Source: Devosia epidermidihirudinis
GTDB lineage: Bacteria > Pseudomonadota > Alphaproteobacteria > Rhizobiales > Devosiaceae
DNA length: 64,000 nt
Direction: 5' to 3'
NCBI RefSeq assembly: GCF_000971295.1
Contig: NZ_LANJ01000011.1
Location: forward strand, 682,001-746,000
Numbering within the stretch: position 1 is the first letter of the stretch; the number at the start of each line of letters is the position of its first letter. The translations under genes and the position numbers were made by a program. The notes under the pieces were generated by a model. The model was not told the DNA's origin. It did no database searches and worked only from the letters and a program-made list of their open reading frames with translations. This document shows, piece by piece, positions 8,298 through 17,212 of the stretch.

Positions 8298-10211
8298 CTA
8301 AGTGCCAACCTGCGATTGCAGGCGCGCGGACCGGCGTAGCGCATCAACCGGCACCACAATATCCACACGAAGACCATCTGGCTCCCAAAGCCGGGTCACT
8401 TGCCCGCGCAATTGCCCCTCAACGCTGAGATTGATGACGCGCGTTCCGAAGCCAATGGTTTCGGTGTCTTCGACCACGGCTGGGCCGCCATGTTCTTTCC
8501 AGACCAAGCGATACTTGTCGCCCTCCGTTGCCCCGGTGAGGGACACAGAGCCATCGCCGCTGGAGAAAGCGCCGTATTTAGCCGAGTTGGTTGCCAGCTC
8601 GTGGAACAACAGGGCTAGAGGCGTTGCTGCACCGTCGTCGATCTCGGCGTCCTCTCCGATGAAGGTGACTCGCTCCTGGCCAATTTCCCGATAGGGCGAC
8701 AACAGTCGTTCGAGCAGAGAGCGCAGCGACCCCTGATTTTCCGGCGGACGGGACTGGTGATGAGGCCGCACGAAATCATGCGCTTCGCCCAGCGCGTAGA
8801 TGCGCTGGCGCAGTTCATCTGCAAAGGATTTCACCTCTGGCCGACTACGGGCCGACAGGCTCACGATGCCGATCAAAACAGCAAAGATGTTCTTGATACG
8901 GTGACTAAGCTCCTGCGCGACCAGCTCACGCTCTTCGGCGGCCAGGCGCGTCTCGTGGATGTCGGTCAGTGTGCCGAACCATCTGACTACCCGCCCGTCC
9001 TGATCACGCACCGGCAGGGCCAGCCCGAGTGTCCAGCGATAATCACCACTATTGTGGCGCAGGCGATGCTCGATCTTGTATTCTTCGCCAGTGGCCAGGC
9101 TGTGCTGCCAGGTGGCGGCAGCCCGTTCCTGATCGTCAGGATGGTAGACGTCTACCCAACCTTCAGTCGCTTTCTGCTCCCGTGCGAGGCCGGTAAACTC
9201 GTACCAACGGTCGTTGTAATAGTCGTGCGTCCCGTCAGACAGGGTCGACCAGACCATCTGCGGCATGGTGTTGGCCAAAGTGCGGAAGCGCAATTCGCTC
9301 TCTTCAAGGGCCGCAGCCACGCGCCGCTGCTCGGAGACATCGACGACCACGCCAGGAAACCGCTCGGCGCGCCCCTCGGCATCAAGCCGAGCGCGCCCGG
9401 TGGCAATGACCCAGTGCGTCTCACCCGTAATGGGCGACACTACGCGATATTCGGTGTTGAGATGACCGCCGCCGTTGAGCGCCGCCTGAATATCTACACG
9501 CACCCGCTCGGCATCGTCGGGATGAACAACGTTCAACAGATCGTCCATCGGCAGCCCGAGCCCCGCATGCAACGGATCGAGATTGTAGAGCTGGGCAAAC
9601 TTGTCATCGGCGGTGACGATATTTCGGGTCACATCCCAGTCCCAGGTCCCGATAAGGGTTGAGCCGCCCAGTGCGAGTGACAACCGTTCCTCGCTCCGCG
9701 CCAAAGCGCGTTCGGCCATGATACGGTCGGTCGTTTCGTGCACCAGGCACAGCGTGCCGAGCGGCAGGCCGTCATTGTTCAGGATTGGGCTATAGTGCAG
9801 GTCCATCCAGCCAGACTCGGGCTGGCCATGGCGATTGAGCACCAGCTCCTGATCGCGCAAAACGATAGTCTCGCCGCGCAGACCCATCGCGATCTTGTCG
9901 GCGTTGAAGTCCGCAATCTCTGGCCAGGCTTCAAGTGCCGGCTGCCCAAAAATGGCGGGATGACGCTCTCCGGCAAATTCGGCATAGCTGTCATTGTAGA
10001 TCAGCACGCCGTCAGGGCCGACCATCATCACCATGGGGCTGGCGGCGGCCATCATGACCCGAATGGCGCCCTTCAGGCTCTCCGGCCAATCCGGGATGGG
10101 TCCCAGCAGGCTTGTTGCCCAGTCGAAGTCATTGATGAGCTTGAGCGTCGGACTTTGCTCGAGTCGCGCGCGAACCTCGGGACTCGCAGCAGGAAAGAGA
10201 GATCTTGGCAT
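8298..10211 (-). CDS. PAS-domain HWE-family sensor histidine kinase
   Basis: This is a cytoplasmic sensor kinase of 637 residues with no membrane segment. Three PAS-like domains are visible at about residues 50-160, 170-295 and 300-420; the last two carry the PAC-type ends GVVVDVSEQ and GTLTDIHET. The kinase core has phospho-acceptor His437 in ELSHRIKNIFAVL, an N-box HELATNSAKYGAF with the extra His, and WKEHGG, the WxE motif that names the HWE family. PAS domains in this family often bind flavin and sense light. I do not see the NCRFLQ motif of LOV domains, so the signal is unknown. It converges with the receiver gene at 7842-8261. Confidence 0.9.
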   Translation of the reverse strand: MPRSLFPAASPEVRARLEQSPTLKLINDFDWATSLLGPIPDWPESLKGAIRVMMAAASPMVMMVGPDGVLIYNDSYAEFAGERHPAIFGQPALEAWPEIADFNADKIAMGLRGETIVLRDQELVLNRHGQPESGWMDLHYSPILNNDGLPLGTLCLVHETTDRIMAERALARSEERLSLALGGSTLIGTWDWDVTRNIVTADDKFAQLYNLDPLHAGLGLPMDDLLNVVHPDDAERVRVDIQAALNGGGHLNTEYRVVSPITGETHWVIATGRARLDAEGRAERFPGVVVDVSEQRRVAAALEESELRFRTLANTMPQMVWSTLSDGTHDYYNDRWYEFTGLAREQKATEGWVDVYHPDDQERAAATWQHSLATGEEYKIEHRLRHNSGDYRWTLGLALPVRDQDGRVVRWFGTLTDIHETRLAAEERELVAQELSHRIKNIFAVLIGIVSLSARSRPEVKSFADELRQRIYALGEAHDFVRPHHQSRPPENQGSLRSLLERLLSPYREIGQERVTFIGEDAEIDDGAATPLALLFHELATNSAKYGAFSSGDGSVSLTGATEGDKYRLVWKEHGGPAVVEDTETIGFGTRVINLSVEGQLRGQVTRLWEPDGLRVDIVVPVDALRRSARLQSQVGT

Positions 10212-10231
10212 GCGATGGTCTCGTGAGGCTG

Positions 10232-10273
10232 AAACAAATTCGGCGCGATGTAGTCATGCTACACCACGCCGAA
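10232..10273 (-). terminator. Terminator after DAHP synthase gene
   Basis: A symmetric hairpin at 10239-10273 has outer arms TTCGGCG/CGCCGAA, a 3x3 internal loop, inner arms TGTAG/CTACA and a 5-nt loop. On the minus strand it is followed by TTTGTTTC. It lies 46 bp past the DAHP synthase stop and before the HWE kinase start, so it separates the two units. Confidence 0.65.
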
Positions 10274-10318
10274 CTGACAACGCACCAAAGATGCTAAGAG
10301 TTCACAGAACCGAACGAA

Positions 10319-11695
10319 TTATTCGCCTGCGGCCAAACGCTGGCGCGGCGGCTTCTGTGCGTGCACTTCTTCCGAGACGAGGAAAGCCAGCTCAAGCGCC
10401 TGACTCGCATTGAGGCGTGGGTCGCAATAGGTGTTGTAGCGGTCAGCCAGAGTGGCCTCTGTCACCGCCGAAACACCGCCGACACATTCGGTCACGTCGT
10501 CGCCCGTCATCTCGATATGCACGCCACCGGCATAGGTGCCCATTTCGCGGTGCACATCGAAGAACGACTTCACTTCCGACAGCACGCGATCGAATGGACG
10601 GGTCTTGAAGCCGGTCGATGCCTTGATGGTGTTGCCGTGCATCGGATCGGAGCACCAAACGACAGTGCGGCCGGCGCGCTGTACGGTTTCGATCAGGCGT
10701 GGCAGGTGATCGTTGATCTTGTCCGAGCCAAAGCGCGCGATCAGCGTGATGCGGCCAGCTTCGTCAGTTGGGTTCAACCGGTCGAGCAGGCGCAACAGGT
10801 CCTCATTGCTCAGCGTCGGGCCACACTTGATGCCGATGGGGTTCTTGATGCCGGCGAAGTACTCAACATGGGCTGAATCGGGCTGGCGGGTGCGGTCGCC
10901 GATCCACAACATGTGGCCAGAGGTGGCGTACCAGTCGTTGGAAATGGAGTCGCGACGGGTCAGCGCCTCTTCGTAGCCGAGCAGCAGGGCTTCGTGGCTG
11001 GTGAAGAAGCTGGTCTGACGCAGCGCAGGTGTGTTGTCGGGGTTAAGCCCAAGCGCAGCCATGAAGGTGATGGCGTCGTCGATCTTGCGGGCCACTTCCT
11101 CGTAACGCGGATACCAATTCGAGCCCTTCATGAAGCCCACGGTCCAGTCATGGATGCGGGTCAGTTCGGCGTAGCCGCCCATCGAGAAGGCGCGCAGCAG
11201 GTTCAGCGTCGCGGCCGACTGGCGATAGGCCTGCAGCATGCGATCGGGATCGGGAACGCGCGAGGCTTCGTTGAAGTCGATGGCGTTGATGATGTCGCCG
11301 CGATAGCTGGGCAGCTCGACGCCGTCGATAACCTCGGTGTCGGAGGAGCGTGGTTTGGCAAACTGGCCGGCCACACGGCCAACCTTGACCACTGGCTTGG
11401 ACGCGCCGTGGGTCAGCACAACGGCCATTTGCAGGAAGACGCGGAAGAAGTCGCGGATGTGGTCCGCGCCATGTTCAGCAAAGCTTTCGGCGCAGTCGCC
11501 GCCCTGCAGCAGGAAGGCCTCGCCGCGCGCAACGGATGCGAGCTTGGACTTGAGATCGCGGGCTTCGCCGGCAAACACCAGCGGCGGGAAGGTCGCGAGT
11601 TGGCGCTCAGCTTCGGCGAGAGCCGCCGCATCTGGATAGGCCGGCACCTGAGAAATCGGCTTGGCGCGCCAGCTATCGGGGGTCCAGGTGCTCAT
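10319..11695 (-). CDS. Class II 3-deoxy-7-phosphoheptulonate synthase
   Basis: This enzyme condenses phosphoenolpyruvate with erythrose 4-phosphate, the first step of the shikimate pathway to aromatic amino acids. The 458-residue length and motifs identify the plant-like class II enzyme: [11 protein letters not shown] near residue 85, [25 protein letters not shown], and [12 protein letters not shown]. Class II DAHP synthases are the usual form in Hyphomicrobiales. It is monocistronic, with a hairpin terminator behind it. Gene naming (aroF/aroG) varies, so no symbol is given. Confidence 0.95.
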   Translation of the reverse strand: MSTWTPDSWRAKPISQVPAYPDAAALAEAERQLATFPPLVFAGEARDLKSKLASVARGEAFLLQGGDCAESFAEHGADHIRDFFRVFLQMAVVLTHGASKPVVKVGRVAGQFAKPRSSDTEVIDGVELPSYRGDIINAIDFNEASRVPDPDRMLQAYRQSAATLNLLRAFSMGGYAELTRIHDWTVGFMKGSNWYPRYEEVARKIDDAITFMAALGLNPDNTPALRQTSFFTSHEALLLGYEEALTRRDSISNDWYATSGHMLWIGDRTRQPDSAHVEYFAGIKNPIGIKCGPTLSNEDLLRLLDRLNPTDEAGRITLIARFGSDKINDHLPRLIETVQRAGRTVVWCSDPMHGNTIKASTGFKTRPFDRVLSEVKSFFDVHREMGTYAGGVHIEMTGDDVTECVGGVSAVTEATLADRYNTYCDPRLNASQALELAFLVSEEVHAQKPPRQRLAAGE

Positions 11696-11815
11696 GTTCG
11701 GGTGTTCCTACCAGGTCGCATGTGTGCGTGGGGGCGGAATACCAAGGCTGGCGGAGCGGGACAAGGGGAAACAGGGTGGAGATTAGTTGAAGGGCCCCAG
11801 AGGGGGCACCGGACA

Positions 11816-13342
11816 TCACCCGACCTGCGAGTAGATCTCCAACCGGCTCTTGCGTTCCACAACAGGGGCCAATGCATCCATGACGCGAGCCCGCGGGAAG
11901 GTCGCGATCACTTCGGTGCCAAAGCGCAGTTTGGAGAACAGATCGAAGCGCCCCTGGTGCAGCTCCATGATCTTCTGCACGATGGGAAGGCCCAGGCCAG
12001 CGCCCTGCTCTGCTGTCTTCTGGGCCAGCGAGCCCTGCCCGAACGAGCTCAACACGGTTGCGATTTCTTCTTCGGGAATGCCCGGACCATTGTCCTTGAC
12101 GGAGATCAGCTGCCCGCCATCGCCGCTCCGCGTCACCACCAGCACGACCTTGCCATGCTGGGGGGTGAACTTGATGGCATTGCTCAAAAGGTTCAGCACC
12201 ACCTGGCGGATGGCGCGTTCGTCGCCCCACAGACGTGGCAGGTTATTGCTGACGTTGAAGATCAGCTCGATGCCCTTGGACTTGGCGCGCAGTTCCATCA
12301 TGCGGCGGCAGTCTTCAGCGATATCAACCAGCGACACCACTTCCTCGTGCAGCTCGTACTTGCCCGCCTCAATGCGGCTGAGATCGAGCAGTTCGTTGAT
12401 GAGGTTGAGCAGGTGCTGGCCGCTGGAGTGAATGTCACCAGCGTATTCCTTGTACTGGGGCACCTGATGGTTGCCCAGCAGCTCCGACTTCAGCACTTCG
12501 GAAAAGCCGATAATAGCGTTGAGCGGGGTCCGCAGCTCATGGCTCATGGTCGCGAGGAACTGCGACTTAGCAATATTGGCCTGCTCGGCGTGGCGCCGGG
12601 CCTCGTCCGACATCTCGCGGGCCTCTTCGAGCTCGCTGATCAGGGAGTCCTTTTCCGCCTGGTGCGAAATGGTCTCAAGCTCGGAGGCATGCAGCATGCG
12701 GGCGATATAGACGAAGAATATCTCGCCGAAGATCACCACCGCAGCCAGCGTGTAATTCAGGGTACCCCCCGAGACCAGCAGGCTGGCCGAAACGGTGATG
12801 GTCACCGGCATGGTGCTCATCAGTGTAGCCGGTGGCAGCGTGTGCGTCGCCACGGCGTTGGAGGCGATCGCCACCAGAACCATGGCAAACATCATGGGCG
12901 CCAGGGCGTCGGCATTCGTTACCACCGAGAACAGGGCGAGCAGCGACCACGCCGCACCGTAGCCGACCTCGGCAATCATGAAGCGGTTGGTCCAGCGTTC
13001 GGCGCTGAATTTGCTGGGGTCTTCGCGGAGGAAACGCCGTGCCATCAGCACCAGCATGAACAGGCCAAGCACAACGCCGCCCGCCCAGAGGCAGGCAAAA
13101 AAGACCGGCACCCAGAATGTGGACACCCCGGCCAACACGACGACGACGATGCCCATGGGCAACGCATTGGAAATGCGCGTCCCGGCGTAGTTCATCATCA
13201 GTTCGTAATCGAAATCGGCACGAGTGCCAGAGCTCGACGTCAGGCGTTGGCGCGCGTCAACGACGGTCTTCTGCGCTGCGCGCTTGCCATCACGCCCCAT
13301 CTGCGATCGGACGTCGTCAGTGACAACCGTGTGGGACGACAT
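11816..13342 (-). CDS. Membrane sensor histidine kinase
   Basis: This is a 508-residue histidine kinase. Several hydrophobic segments lie at about residues 60-100, 122-165 and 170-217, consistent with five or six membrane passes. A coiled-coil linker (about 217-255) follows, then a HisKA domain with His268 in FLATMSHELRTPLNAIIGFSEVL. The HATPase domain has an N-box NLLSNAIKF, DNGPGIP and GAGLGLPIV. The FSEVLKSELLG type of HisKA is common in alphaproteobacterial PleC/DivJ/PdhS-like kinases, but there is no periplasmic sensor domain and no linked regulator, so the signal and partner are unknown. Confidence 0.87.
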   Translation of the reverse strand: MSSHTVVTDDVRSQMGRDGKRAAQKTVVDARQRLTSSSGTRADFDYELMMNYAGTRISNALPMGIVVVVLAGVSTFWVPVFFACLWAGGVVLGLFMLVLMARRFLREDPSKFSAERWTNRFMIAEVGYGAAWSLLALFSVVTNADALAPMMFAMVLVAIASNAVATHTLPPATLMSTMPVTITVSASLLVSGGTLNYTLAAVVIFGEIFFVYIARMLHASELETISHQAEKDSLISELEEAREMSDEARRHAEQANIAKSQFLATMSHELRTPLNAIIGFSEVLKSELLGNHQVPQYKEYAGDIHSSGQHLLNLINELLDLSRIEAGKYELHEEVVSLVDIAEDCRRMMELRAKSKGIELIFNVSNNLPRLWGDERAIRQVVLNLLSNAIKFTPQHGKVVLVVTRSGDGGQLISVKDNGPGIPEEEIATVLSSFGQGSLAQKTAEQGAGLGLPIVQKIMELHQGRFDLFSKLRFGTEVIATFPRARVMDALAPVVERKSRLEIYSQVG

Positions 13343-13512
13343 GGAACTCTTTACTCGTTACTCATTACTAGGTGACGCGAACAAGAAACGCATTCGCTAC
13401 GCTCACGGTCCAAACAGTACCGACCGCGTAGTTAACGGGTGGTGAAATCCTGGCTCGACTTCGATATCGCCGACGCTGGTTTTCCGGGCGCGGCGGGGCA
13501 ATCCTTGCAATT

Positions 13513-14007
13513 GTGATCCTGGCAGGTGCAGCGGTGGCAGCCGCCTGGCTCGACACGCCCCCTCCCCCAATCGCCGGCATGGCGCGCGCCAGCGATGGTG
13601 ACAGCCTGCGACTAGGGGACGAACGGGTCCGCATTCTCGACATCGATGCACCCGAGTTAGCGCAAAACTGCACTGAAACGAATGGGCGCGTTTGGTCGTG
13701 TGGCAAGGCCGCGCGCGACCGCATGGCGGCGCTTTTGGCTTCGGGCATTGTGGATTGCCGGCCCGAAGGCAAAGACCAGTACGGACGCCTCCTTGCCCGC
13801 TGCGTGGTTGGCGGCCGCGATATCGGCGCCACCATGGTGAGCGAAGGCCTGGCCGTTTCCTATGGCGGATATGCCCGTGAAGAGGCCGCTGCGCGCAAGG
13901 CTCGCCTTGGTATTTGGGGCGGCGATTTCGACGCGCCCAAAGCCTGGCGGGATGACCATCCCCGTCCCCAGGGCATCATGAACTGGCTCAGCGGCTTCGG
14001 CGTCTAG
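13513..14007 (+). CDS. Thermonuclease-like (SNase) family protein
   Basis: This is a small secreted or membrane-anchored nuclease-like protein with the staphylococcal nuclease OB-fold. Visible family features are ASDGDSLRLGDERVRILDIDAPE (sugar- and metal-binding Asp residues), a GKAARDRM helix, and KDQYGRLLARC with the catalytic Arg. The N-terminus is a hydrophobic anchor or uncleaved signal. Choosing the start is awkward. The frame opens at 13432, and the first standard start codon is the GTG at 13513, without a clear ribosome binding site. A non-standard CTG at 13450 would give a longer, more basic N-terminus. Confidence 0.8.
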   Translation: MILAGAAVAAAWLDTPPPPIAGMARASDGDSLRLGDERVRILDIDAPELAQNCTETNGRVWSCGKAARDRMAALLASGIVDCRPEGKDQYGRLLARCVVGGRDIGATMVSEGLAVSYGGYAREEAAARKARLGIWGGDFDAPKAWRDDHPRPQGIMNWLSGFGV

Positions 14008-14098
14008 GTTAATGCGGGGTAAATTCCGCCGCACGAAGGCAGACTGCGCAAGATTATTGCTAAGTTCGGACAGATGTGGCACTTAGGCAGTGAAAAAT

Positions 14099-14118
14099 TG
14101 AATGGATTTGGCCATTCA
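14099..14118. promoter_or_regulatory. Inverted repeat, candidate operator of the Lrp-type regulator
   Basis: TGAATGG and CCATTCA are separated by 6 bp, 28 bp upstream of the Lrp-family start. Lrp/AsnC proteins commonly bind their own promoter region, so this is a candidate autoregulatory site. The assignment is inference from position and symmetry only. Confidence 0.35.
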
Positions 14119-14145
14119 TTAGAAATCTGATTTCGCAGGGCAAAG

Positions 14146-14631
14146 ATGGCACTGGATAAGATCGACCGAAAAATCCTTACACTTCTGCAAAAAGACGCGA
14201 CCATGCCGGTGGCCGAGATTGGCCGCAAGGTTGGCCTGTCGACCACCCCATGCTGGCGCCGTATCCAGAAGATGGAAGAAGACGGGGTCATTCAGCGTCG
14301 CGTGGCGGTGCTCGATCCGGCCAAGGTCAATGTCGGCGTGACGGTGTTCGTGTCGGTCAAGACCAACGAGCACAACGAAGCCTGGATGCGTAAGTTTGCC
14401 GGTGTGATCGACGAATTCCCCGAAGTCGTGGAATTCTACCGCATGAGCGGCGACGTCGACTATCTGATGCGCGTCGTGGTGCCGGATATCGGTGCCTATG
14501 ACACCTTCTACAAACGCCTCATCAGCAAGATCAATCTGACCGATGTAAGTTCGGCCTTCGCAATGGGCCAGATCAAATACACGACCGCGCTGCCGCTCGA
14601 TTTCGCGCTGGTTGTTGACGACGATAAATAG
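14146..14631 (+). CDS. Lrp/AsnC family transcriptional regulator
   Basis: This is a 161-residue DNA-binding regulator. The N-terminal helix-turn-helix (about residues 4-60) starts with LDKIDRKILTLLQKDA and includes EIGRKVGLSTTPCWRRIQKMEEDGVI. The C-terminal RAM/AsnC ligand domain runs from about 70 to 150. It contains the pattern VVEFYRMSGDVDYLMRVVVPD, in which Gly-Asp-x-Asp lines the effector pocket. The DYLMRV form resembles regulators that respond to amino acids. The target is unknown. A symmetric site lies just upstream. Confidence 0.92.
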   Translation: MALDKIDRKILTLLQKDATMPVAEIGRKVGLSTTPCWRRIQKMEEDGVIQRRVAVLDPAKVNVGVTVFVSVKTNEHNEAWMRKFAGVIDEFPEVVEFYRMSGDVDYLMRVVVPDIGAYDTFYKRLISKINLTDVSSAFAMGQIKYTTALPLDFALVVDDDK

Positions 14632-14657
14632 GCCGTTTGGCCTTCTGGAATTCTGCG

Positions 14658-14688
14658 CGGGCGGTTAGTCGAACAGGCTAGCCGCCCG
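14658..14688. terminator. GC-rich hairpin between the Lrp-type gene and moaA
   Basis: An 11-bp stem with one G-U pair (14658-14668 with 14678-14688, arms CGGGCGG/CCGCCCG) closes a 9-nt loop. It overlaps the moaA stop codon, and neither side has a T-tract. A smaller AGGCC-gttt-GGCCT hairpin follows the Lrp stop at 14630-14643. The two could act together to separate convergent transcripts. Confidence 0.4.
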
Positions 14689-15691
14689 TTACGCTCATAT
14701 GACGCCCCAAGGCGGGTTCCGCGCGGGCACGGTCGATGACAAAGTCATGGCCCTTGGGCTTGATCAGCATGGCGTGATCTAGCGCCGCATCGAGCGCCGC
14801 TTCCCCGCCCTCCCGCAGAGCATCACGCAAATTGACCTGATCCTCCTGGCCGAGGCACAGGAACAGCTGGCCCGTTGCGGTCAGCCGCACCCGGTTACAG
14901 CTCTCGCAGAAATTGTGGCTCATTGGGGTGATGAACCCCAGCACGCCGCCGGTTTCGGCGACGTGATCATAACGCGCAGGACCACCAGTGCGCTTAGCCA
15001 GCCGGGTCAACGTATAGCGTCGCGCCAGATTGTCGTGCAGCTCGCGCAGGGGCAGATAGCTATCGACGCGATCTATGCCGACTTCGCCCAGCGGCATGCC
15101 CTCGATCAGCGTCAGGCCCATGCCGCGCCCATGCGCCCACGCCATCATCGGCTCGATCTCGTCATCATTGACGCCACGCATGGCGACCATGTTGATCTTG
15201 AGCTCCAGCCCGCTGGCTTGCGCCGCATCAATCCCGGCCATCACATCGGCCAGCCGTCCACGACGGGTGATGGCTGCAAACCGCTCCGTGTCCAGTGTGT
15301 CGAGCGAGACATTGATGCGCCGAATACCAGCGGCGGCAAGCGCCTGAGCATGCTTGGCCAATTGGCTGCCATTAGTGGTCAGCGTCAGCTCATCCAGCCC
15401 GTTGCCGAGATGGCTACCCAGTGTGTTGACGAGGTCAATGATATCGCGCCGTACCAGCGGCTCCCCGCCCGTCAGACGAATGCGTGTGGTGCCGCGTCGA
15501 ATAAAGGCTGTCGCAATGGTCTCGATTTCCTCAAAGCTCAGCACGTCCTTCTTGGGCAAAAAGGTCATGTCTTCCGCCATGCAATATACACAGCGGAAGT
15601 CGCACCGGTCGGTTACCGAAATGCGGAGATAGGAAATATGGCGCCCAAACCGGTCGACGAGCGGCCGGGCGACCTGGGTCTGCTCAGTCAT
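14678..15691 (-). CDS. moaA: GTP 3',8-cyclase MoaA
   Basis: This radical SAM enzyme converts GTP to 3',8-cyclo-7,8-dihydro-GTP, the first step of molybdenum cofactor synthesis (with MoaC). The N-terminal SAM cluster is CxxxCxxC at Cys30, Cys34 and Cys37. The C-terminal second iron-sulfur cluster uses Cys262, Cys265 and Cys279 ([19 protein letters not shown]). The protein ends in the double glycine (VTGG) needed for catalysis. The 337-residue length is normal. No other moa genes are nearby. Confidence 0.96.
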   Translation of the reverse strand: MTEQTQVARPLVDRFGRHISYLRISVTDRCDFRCVYCMAEDMTFLPKKDVLSFEEIETIATAFIRRGTTRIRLTGGEPLVRRDIIDLVNTLGSHLGNGLDELTLTTNGSQLAKHAQALAAAGIRRINVSLDTLDTERFAAITRRGRLADVMAGIDAAQASGLELKINMVAMRGVNDDEIEPMMAWAHGRGMGLTLIEGMPLGEVGIDRVDSYLPLRELHDNLARRYTLTRLAKRTGGPARYDHVAETGGVLGFITPMSHNFCESCNRVRLTATGQLFLCLGQEDQVNLRDALREGGEAALDAALDHAMLIKPKGHDFVIDRARAEPALGRHMSVTGG

Positions 15692-15838
15692 GCGACAAAC
15701 CTAGACCTGCGCGCCCGATTTTCAAAGGGCTCGATCAACAATGGCGTGTGAACCAATAGTGTACGTCGACTTTCGGCTCTGTTGACAGCATTGTCGGCGC
15801 GCTGCAATTGGGCGGCATTGCATGATCGCGAGGCTATG

Positions 15839-16531
15839 ATGAACGATGATCTGAAGCGGCAGGCCGCTGCGATGGCCCTGACCCAAGTACAGCCCGGCAT
15901 GCGCCTTGGTTTGGGGACAGGTTCGACAGCCAAGATTTTCGTCGACCTGCTCGGGGAAAAGGTTGCGGCGGGCTTTGATTGCATCTGCGTGCCCACTTCC
16001 GAATTCACCGGCCGCCAGGCAGCCTCGCTGGGCATCAAACTGTCCGACCTCGAAACGCTGGACCGGCTGGACCTTACGGTGGACGGGGCCGATGAGATCG
16101 ATCCGGGCCTCAACCTGATCAAGGGTGCCGGTGGGGCCTTGCTGCGCGAGAAAATCGTGGCCGCATCGTCCGATGCCATGGTGGTAATTGCCGATGGCTC
16201 CAAGCTTGTCGAAACACTCGGCAAGTTCCCCCTGCCCATCGAGGTCAATCGCTTCGGCCTTGGCGCCACGCAGCGCAGCATCAGTGACATCCTGACCAAG
16301 CACGGCGCCCAGGGTGGGCTCAAGCTGCGCCAGACACCGGCGGGCGAGACCTTTGTCACCGACGGCGGTCACTTCATTCTCGATGCTTCTTTTGGCCGTA
16401 TTTCGCGGCCAGAAGCGCTATCGCGCGATTTGCTCGATGTTGCCGGCGTGGTTCAGCATGGTCTGTTCCTGAAAATGTGCAAAACGGCTTATGTGGCGAC
16501 GCCGGATGGCGTAAGAACGCTTTCAGCATAA
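15839..16531 (+). CDS. rpiA: Ribose-5-phosphate isomerase A
   Basis: This enzyme interconverts ribose 5-phosphate and ribulose 5-phosphate in the pentose phosphate pathway. The motifs [37 protein letters not shown] and [13 protein letters not shown] are those of RpiA. Three in-frame ATGs exist (15782, 15836, 15839). I chose 15839 because GAGG ends 5 nt upstream and the resulting N-terminus ([10 protein letters not shown]) matches the family. A TTGACA hexamer at 15782-15787 with a weak -10 about 17 bp later may be the promoter. The DUF2059 gene follows after 56 bp. Confidence 0.94.
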   Translation: MNDDLKRQAAAMALTQVQPGMRLGLGTGSTAKIFVDLLGEKVAAGFDCICVPTSEFTGRQAASLGIKLSDLETLDRLDLTVDGADEIDPGLNLIKGAGGALLREKIVAASSDAMVVIADGSKLVETLGKFPLPIEVNRFGLGATQRSISDILTKHGAQGGLKLRQTPAGETFVTDGGHFILDASFGRISRPEALSRDLLDVAGVVQHGLFLKMCKTAYVATPDGVRTLSA

Positions 16532-16587
16532 CGCCCGGTCTGGCCGGGCACGGTTTGATTTTGGACGGCAAGATGGGGATTTCGACG

Positions 16588-17100
16588 ATGAATGGTGTGA
16601 TGATGCGCGCTAAGACGCTGCTGGCTGTTGCTTTGAGCGCAACCCTTTTGGCTGTCGCAGCGCCTGCAATGGCTGAGGAAGTTCCACCCGAACAGCTGGC
16701 TCTCGCCCGCAAATACATCGACCTGACCGATCGCGCTGCCATCTATGAAGTGACCATGGTTCAGACCGGCATTGAAACAATGCGTCTGATCGTACAGCAG
16801 AACCCCGAGCTGATGGACAAGACCGACGCAGCAGTTGGCAAGGTTCTTGAAGAATACAAGGATCGCAAGGGCGAGCTGCTCGACCAGTTCGCACGCGTTT
16901 ACGCTGTGCGCTTCACCATCGAAGAGCTGCAGCAGATCGTGGCCTTTTATGAATCGCCAACCGGCACGAAGCTGGCTCAGGCCAATACCGAAGTGAACGC
17001 TGATCTGCAGCGCGTGCTTCAGGTGTTCACCAACAACGTCAAGCGCGAGTTCTTTGCCAAGGTGCGCGCTGAGCTGCGCACGCAGGGCGTAGAACTCTAG
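16588..17100 (+). CDS. Secreted DUF2059 protein
   Basis: This is an exported protein of the DUF2059 family, of unknown function, about 170 residues. The ATG at 16588 has GGGGA 8 nt upstream, and it gives a signal peptide cleaved after AMA before EEVPPEQ. The rest is helical and charged and carries the family core FTIEELQQIVAFYESPTGTKLAQ. Longer upstream frames would disrupt the signal peptide. It is likely co-transcribed with rpiA, and a textbook terminator follows. DUF2059 proteins are commonly found near rpiA and gor in alphaproteobacteria (recalled, not checked). Confidence 0.88.
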   Translation: MNGVMMRAKTLLAVALSATLLAVAAPAMAEEVPPEQLALARKYIDLTDRAAIYEVTMVQTGIETMRLIVQQNPELMDKTDAAVGKVLEEYKDRKGELLDQFARVYAVRFTIEELQQIVAFYESPTGTKLAQANTEVNADLQRVLQVFTNNVKREFFAKVRAELRTQGVEL

Positions 17101-17123
17101 TCGCGTTTAGACGCAATAGATTG

Positions 17124-17151
17124 GACCCCGCCTTGTGCGGGGTCTTTTTTT
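17124..17151 (+). terminator. Rho-independent terminator after the DUF2059 gene
   Basis: A perfect 8-bp stem GACCCCGC/GCGGGGTC (17124-17131 with 17137-17144) has a 5-nt loop and is followed by seven T residues. It ends the rpiA-DUF2059 unit 24 bp past the stop. Confidence 0.93.
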
Positions 17152-17212
17152 ATGCGAAGCGCCATCCGATATTCATCGTCATCCACCGATGAAGTTTTAC
17201 CGGGAGCCTGCA

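Noticed and set aside
10913..13375. Long plus-strand open frame across the DAHP synthase and histidine kinase genes
   Set aside because: It spans two well-supported minus-strand genes and their intergenic gap, and its translation is repetitive His/Gln-rich sequence without a domain.
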